DNA of 64,000 nt from Herbaspirillum sp. SJZ107 (GTDB lineage Bacteria; Pseudomonadota; Gammaproteobacteria; Burkholderiales; Burkholderiaceae_D). The stretch's first letter is position 1; each line of letters opens with the position of its first letter. Below, piece by piece: positions 61,221 to 64,000 of the stretch. The translations under genes and the position numbers were made by a program. The notes under the pieces were generated by a model. That model was given only the letters and a program-made list of their open reading frames with translations, was not told the origin of the DNA and did no database searches. The stretch spans positions 186,001-250,000 of the forward strand of contig NZ_VFNH01000001.1 of assembly GCF_006715485.1 (NCBI RefSeq), written 5' to 3'.

Positions 61221-62957
61221 ATGTCGGAGACAAAGAGGAAGCTGCGGTCCGCAGCATGGTTCGGCACCCAGGACAAGAACGGTTTCATGTACCGCAGCTG
61301 GATGAAGAACCAGGGCATTCCCGACCATGAATTCCAGGGCAAGCCGATCATCGGCATCTGCAATACCTGGTCCGAACTCACCCCCTGCAACGCCCATTTC
61401 CGCAAGCTGGCCGAACACGTCAAGCGCGGCATCCTGGAAGCCGGCGGCTTCCCGGTCGAATTCCCGGTGTTTTCCAATGGCGAATCCAACCTGCGCCCGA
61501 CCGCGATGCTGACCCGTAACCTGGCCAGCATGGACGTCGAAGAATCCATCCGCGGCAACCCGATGGATGGCGTGGTGCTGCTGGTCGGCTGCGACAAGAC
61601 CACGCCCGCGCTCCTGATGGGTGCGGCCAGCGTCGACATTCCCGCCATCGTCGTCACCGGCGGACCGATGCTCAACGGTAAACTGAACGGCAAGGACATC
61701 GGCTCCGGCACCGCCGTCTGGCAGTTGCACGAGCAGGCCAAGGCGGGCCAGATCACGATGCACGACTTCCTGGCCGCCGAAGCCGGCCACTCGCGCTCGG
61801 CCGGCACCTGCAACACCATGGGCACGGCGTCCACCATGGCCTGCATGGCCGAAGCGCTCGGCACCTCGCTGCCGCACAATGCCGCGATCCCCGCGGTCGA
61901 CGCGCGCCGCTACGTGCTGGCCCACATGTCCGGCATGCGCATCGTCGAGATGGTCAATGAAGACCTGCGCCTTTCAAAAATCCTGACGCGCGAGAATTTC
62001 GAGAACGCGATCCGCGTGAACGCGGCCATCGGCGGCTCGACCAACGCCGTGATCCACCTGAAGGCGATCGCCGGCCGCGTCGGCGTGCCGCTCGAACTGG
62101 AAGACTGGACCGCGATCGGCAAGGGTACCCCGACCATCGTCGACCTGCTGCCGTCGGGGCGCTTCCTGATGGAAGAGTTTTATTATGCGGGCGGCCTGCC
62201 GGGCGTGATCCGGCGCCTGGGCGAGGGCGGCCTGCTGCCGCACAAGGACGCACTCACCGTCAACGGCAGATCGCTCTGGGAGAACAACCAGGACGCGCCG
62301 ATCTACAACGACGAGGTGATCCGCAAGCTGGACACGCCGCTGATCGCCGACGGCGGCATCTGCATCCTGCGCGGCAACCTGGCCCCGCGCGGCGCCGTGC
62401 TGAAACCGTCGGCCGCCTCGCCCCACCTGATGACCCACCGCGGCAAGGCCGTCGTGTTCGAGGACTTCGACCACTACAAGGCGCGCATCAACGATCCCGA
62501 CCTCGACGTCGACGAGAACTCGGTGCTGCTGATGAAAAATTGCGGGCCGATGGGCTATCCAGGCATGGCGGAAGTCGGCAATATGGGGCTGCCGCCGAAA
62601 CTGCTGGCGCGCGGCATCACCGACATGGTGCGCATCTCGGACGCGCGCATGAGCGGCACCGCCTACGGCACCGTGGTGCTGCACGTGGCACCGGAAGCGA
62701 TGGCGGGCGGACCGCTCGGCATCGTGCGCGACGGCGACTATATCGAGCTGGATTGCGCCAACGGACGCCTGCACCTGGACGTGCCGGACGAGGAGATCCG
62801 CACGCGCCTGGCCGCTCGTCTCGAGAACCAGAAACCGGCCCCGCGCACCGGGTATGCGGGCCTGTACCTCGACCACGTGCTGCAGGCGGACGAGGGCTGC
62901 GACTTCGATTTCCTGGTCGGGTGCCGCGGGTCGGAGGTGCCGAAGCACTCCCATTGA
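61221..62957 (+). CDS. IlvD/Edd-family sugar-acid dehydratase, L-arabinonate dehydratase type
   Basis: 578 residues. Fe-S ligands: CNTWSELTPCNAH, GCDKTTPA and AGTCNTMGTASTMACMAE; also ENSVLLMKNCGPMGYPGMAE and the base-Ser motif SDARMSGTAYGTVVLHVAPEA. The N-terminus (KLRSAAWFGTQDKNGFMYRSWMKNQG) is that of the pentonate branch (L-arabinonate or D-xylonate dehydratase), not valine-pathway IlvD. It removes water to yield 2-keto-3-deoxy-pentonate. It precedes the FAH-family gene by 26 bases. Confidence 0.85.
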   Translation: MSETKRKLRSAAWFGTQDKNGFMYRSWMKNQGIPDHEFQGKPIIGICNTWSELTPCNAHFRKLAEHVKRGILEAGGFPVEFPVFSNGESNLRPTAMLTRNLASMDVEESIRGNPMDGVVLLVGCDKTTPALLMGAASVDIPAIVVTGGPMLNGKLNGKDIGSGTAVWQLHEQAKAGQITMHDFLAAEAGHSRSAGTCNTMGTASTMACMAEALGTSLPHNAAIPAVDARRYVLAHMSGMRIVEMVNEDLRLSKILTRENFENAIRVNAAIGGSTNAVIHLKAIAGRVGVPLELEDWTAIGKGTPTIVDLLPSGRFLMEEFYYAGGLPGVIRRLGEGGLLPHKDALTVNGRSLWENNQDAPIYNDEVIRKLDTPLIADGGICILRGNLAPRGAVLKPSAASPHLMTHRGKAVVFEDFDHYKARINDPDLDVDENSVLLMKNCGPMGYPGMAEVGNMGLPPKLLARGITDMVRISDARMSGTAYGTVVLHVAPEAMAGGPLGIVRDGDYIELDCANGRLHLDVPDEEIRTRLAARLENQKPAPRTGYAGLYLDHVLQADEGCDFDFLVGCRGSEVPKHSH

Positions 62958-62983
62958 ACCAATAATAAGCAGGAGACACGAAG

Positions 62984-63976
62984 ATGCTGCTCATCCAATA
63001 TAAAACCGCCACCGGCGACCGCCGCGTCGGCATCCTGGACGGCGACACCGTCACCGCGCTCGCCGGCTACGCCACCACCTACGAGCTGGCGGCGGACGCC
63101 ATCGCCGGCGGGACCGGCATCGCGCCCCTGGCCAGCGCCGCCGTCACCCGTTCCAGCGAATCCTACGCCAGCATCGCGCAGCAGGGACGCCTACTGGCGC
63201 CGCTCGACCACCCCGATCCGGCCCACTGCTACGTCACCGGCACCGGCCTGACCCACCTGGGCAGTGCCGACACCCGCGACGCCATGCACAAGAAGATCGG
63301 CGGCGACGTCGAGAACCTGTCGGACAGCATGAAGATGTTCCGCCTCGGCGTCGAAGGCGGCAAGCCGGCAGGCGACGGCCCCGGCGTGCAGCCGGAATGG
63401 TTCTATAAAGGCGACGGCTCCGTGGTGCGCGCCGGCGGCCAGGCGCTCGACATGCCCGAATTCGCGCTCGACGGCGGCGAAGAGCCGGAAATCGCCGGCC
63501 TGTACGTGATCGGTGCCGACGGCCAGCCGTATCGTCTCGGCTTCGCCCTCGGCAACGAGTTCTCGGATCACGTGACCGAGCGCCAGAACTACCTGTACCT
63601 GGCCCACTCCAAGCTGCGCAGCTGCGGCGTCGGCCCGGCACTGCGGGTAGGCGAACTGCCGGCCCACGTCGAAGGCGTGTCGCGCATCCGCGACGCGGCA
63701 GGGCAGGTGCGCTGGGAAAAGGCCTTCGTCTCGGGCGAACAGAACATGTCGCACACCATCGCCAACCTCGAACACCACCATTTCAAATATGGCCTGTTCA
63801 AGCGTCCGGGCGACGTCCATATCCACTTCTTCGGCACCGCCACGCTGAGCTTCGCCGACAATGTCAGCGTGCAGGCCGGCGAAACCTTCGAGATCGAGTC
63901 TCCGCAATTCGGCCCGGCGCTGCGCAACGCGCTGGCCGTGACCCCCGGCGGCCACGCGAAAGTGAAAGCCTTATGA
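62984..63976 (+). CDS. AraD1/GguC-type fumarylacetoacetate-hydrolase-family protein
   Basis: 330 residues. LLIQYKTATGDRRVGILDG and TGTGLTHLGSADTRDAMHKK are the marks of the AraD1/GguC group; GGEEPEIAGLYVIGADG and GFALGNEFSDHVTE give the metal-binding Glu/Asp residues of the FAH fold. Members act on 2-keto-3-deoxy acids in pentose or uronate breakdown. It overlaps by four bases the start of the next gene, so it lies in the middle of an operon. Confidence 0.85.
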   Translation: MLLIQYKTATGDRRVGILDGDTVTALAGYATTYELAADAIAGGTGIAPLASAAVTRSSESYASIAQQGRLLAPLDHPDPAHCYVTGTGLTHLGSADTRDAMHKKIGGDVENLSDSMKMFRLGVEGGKPAGDGPGVQPEWFYKGDGSVVRAGGQALDMPEFALDGGEEPEIAGLYVIGADGQPYRLGFALGNEFSDHVTERQNYLYLAHSKLRSCGVGPALRVGELPAHVEGVSRIRDAAGQVRWEKAFVSGEQNMSHTIANLEHHHFKYGLFKRPGDVHIHFFGTATLSFADNVSVQAGETFEIESPQFGPALRNALAVTPGGHAKVKAL

Positions 63977-64000
63977 GCCGCCTCGCCAGCTACCCCAGCC
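63973..64000 (+). CDS. Start of next operon gene (partial)
   Basis: An ATG overlaps the FAH gene's stop (ATGA) and opens MSRLASYPS before the window ends. Nothing more can be said; in similar operons an aldehyde dehydrogenase or another sugar dehydrogenase often follows. Confidence 0.6.

Overview
The window looks like chromosomal DNA of a GC-rich betaproteobacterium, most likely Oxalobacteraceae (Massilia/Telluria/Duganella-like). This rests on gene content and style: Burkholderiales-type porin, PEP-CTERM protein, many TonB-dependent receptors, many c-di-GMP genes and short ATGA-type overlaps. It is an inference; there is no rRNA gene in the window to settle it.

Layout. (1) 1-3378 is the end of a prophage. 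It holds the tails of overlapping Rz/Rz1 spanin genes, a helix-turn-helix/metallophosphoesterase protein, a minus-strand cassette with a BPSL0067-type putative amidase and a STY0301-type partner, and an orphan SOS gene (imuA-like) under a perfect LexA box. It ends in the 3' part of a tRNA-Ser gene, which marks the attachment site. (2) 3379-8000 is a disturbed junction zone: a GGDEF-EAL gene cut within its GGDEF domain and fused out of frame to the end of a GNAT gene, an orphan histidine kinase, and an AT-rich stretch with an inverted repeat and a small HIRAN-like membrane protein. (3) 7983-14217 is a probable uptake and catabolism cluster: secreted esterase-like hydrolase, secreted argininosuccinate-lyase-superfamily enzyme and porin on minus, with a divergent LysR regulator and a dicarboxylate-type symporter on plus. 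(4) 14233-24077 holds a PQQ-propeller lipoprotein, small envelope proteins, an aldo/keto reductase, an MFS carrier, a TonB receptor with a glycine-rich tail, and the malic enzyme maeB. (5) 24174-28303 is a likely metal (copper or iron) uptake operon: DUF2946 protein, TonB receptor, PepSY protein. (6) 28300-32718 holds a small hypothetical protein, a PEP-CTERM protein with a Tat-exported PhoX-like protein, an alpha/beta hydrolase and a putative zinc peptidase. (7) 32871-36732 is a paoABC-type molybdenum aldehyde oxidoreductase operon. (8) 37167-41627 holds a GAF-PAS-GGDEF protein, a secreted hydrolase-TPR fusion and a TorF-type porin. (9) 41703-49891 is a complete kdp potassium-uptake operon (small ORF-kdpF-A-B-C-D-E). 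(10) 50168-55280 holds a Cache-GGDEF cyclase, an OhrR-type regulator, a LOV-PAS-GGDEF-EAL protein and a uracil-DNA-glycosylase-like protein. (11) 55475-64000 holds galM, then a TonB receptor - YfiR - CHASE8/GGDEF/EAL operon, then the start of an oxidative pentose operon (L-arabinonate-type dehydratase, AraD1/GguC-type FAH enzyme, and the first codons of another gene).

How the parts fit. Four intact c-di-GMP enzymes with different sensors (GAF, periplasmic Cache, LOV, and YfiR coupled to a TonB receptor), plus one truncated relative, point to dense second-messenger control. Sugar handling (aldose epimerase, dehydratase, FAH enzyme) flanks the YfiR-type operon. Most convergent gene ends carry GC-rich hairpins with no U-tract. 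No transposase, CRISPR array, rRNA gene or intact tRNA gene was found.
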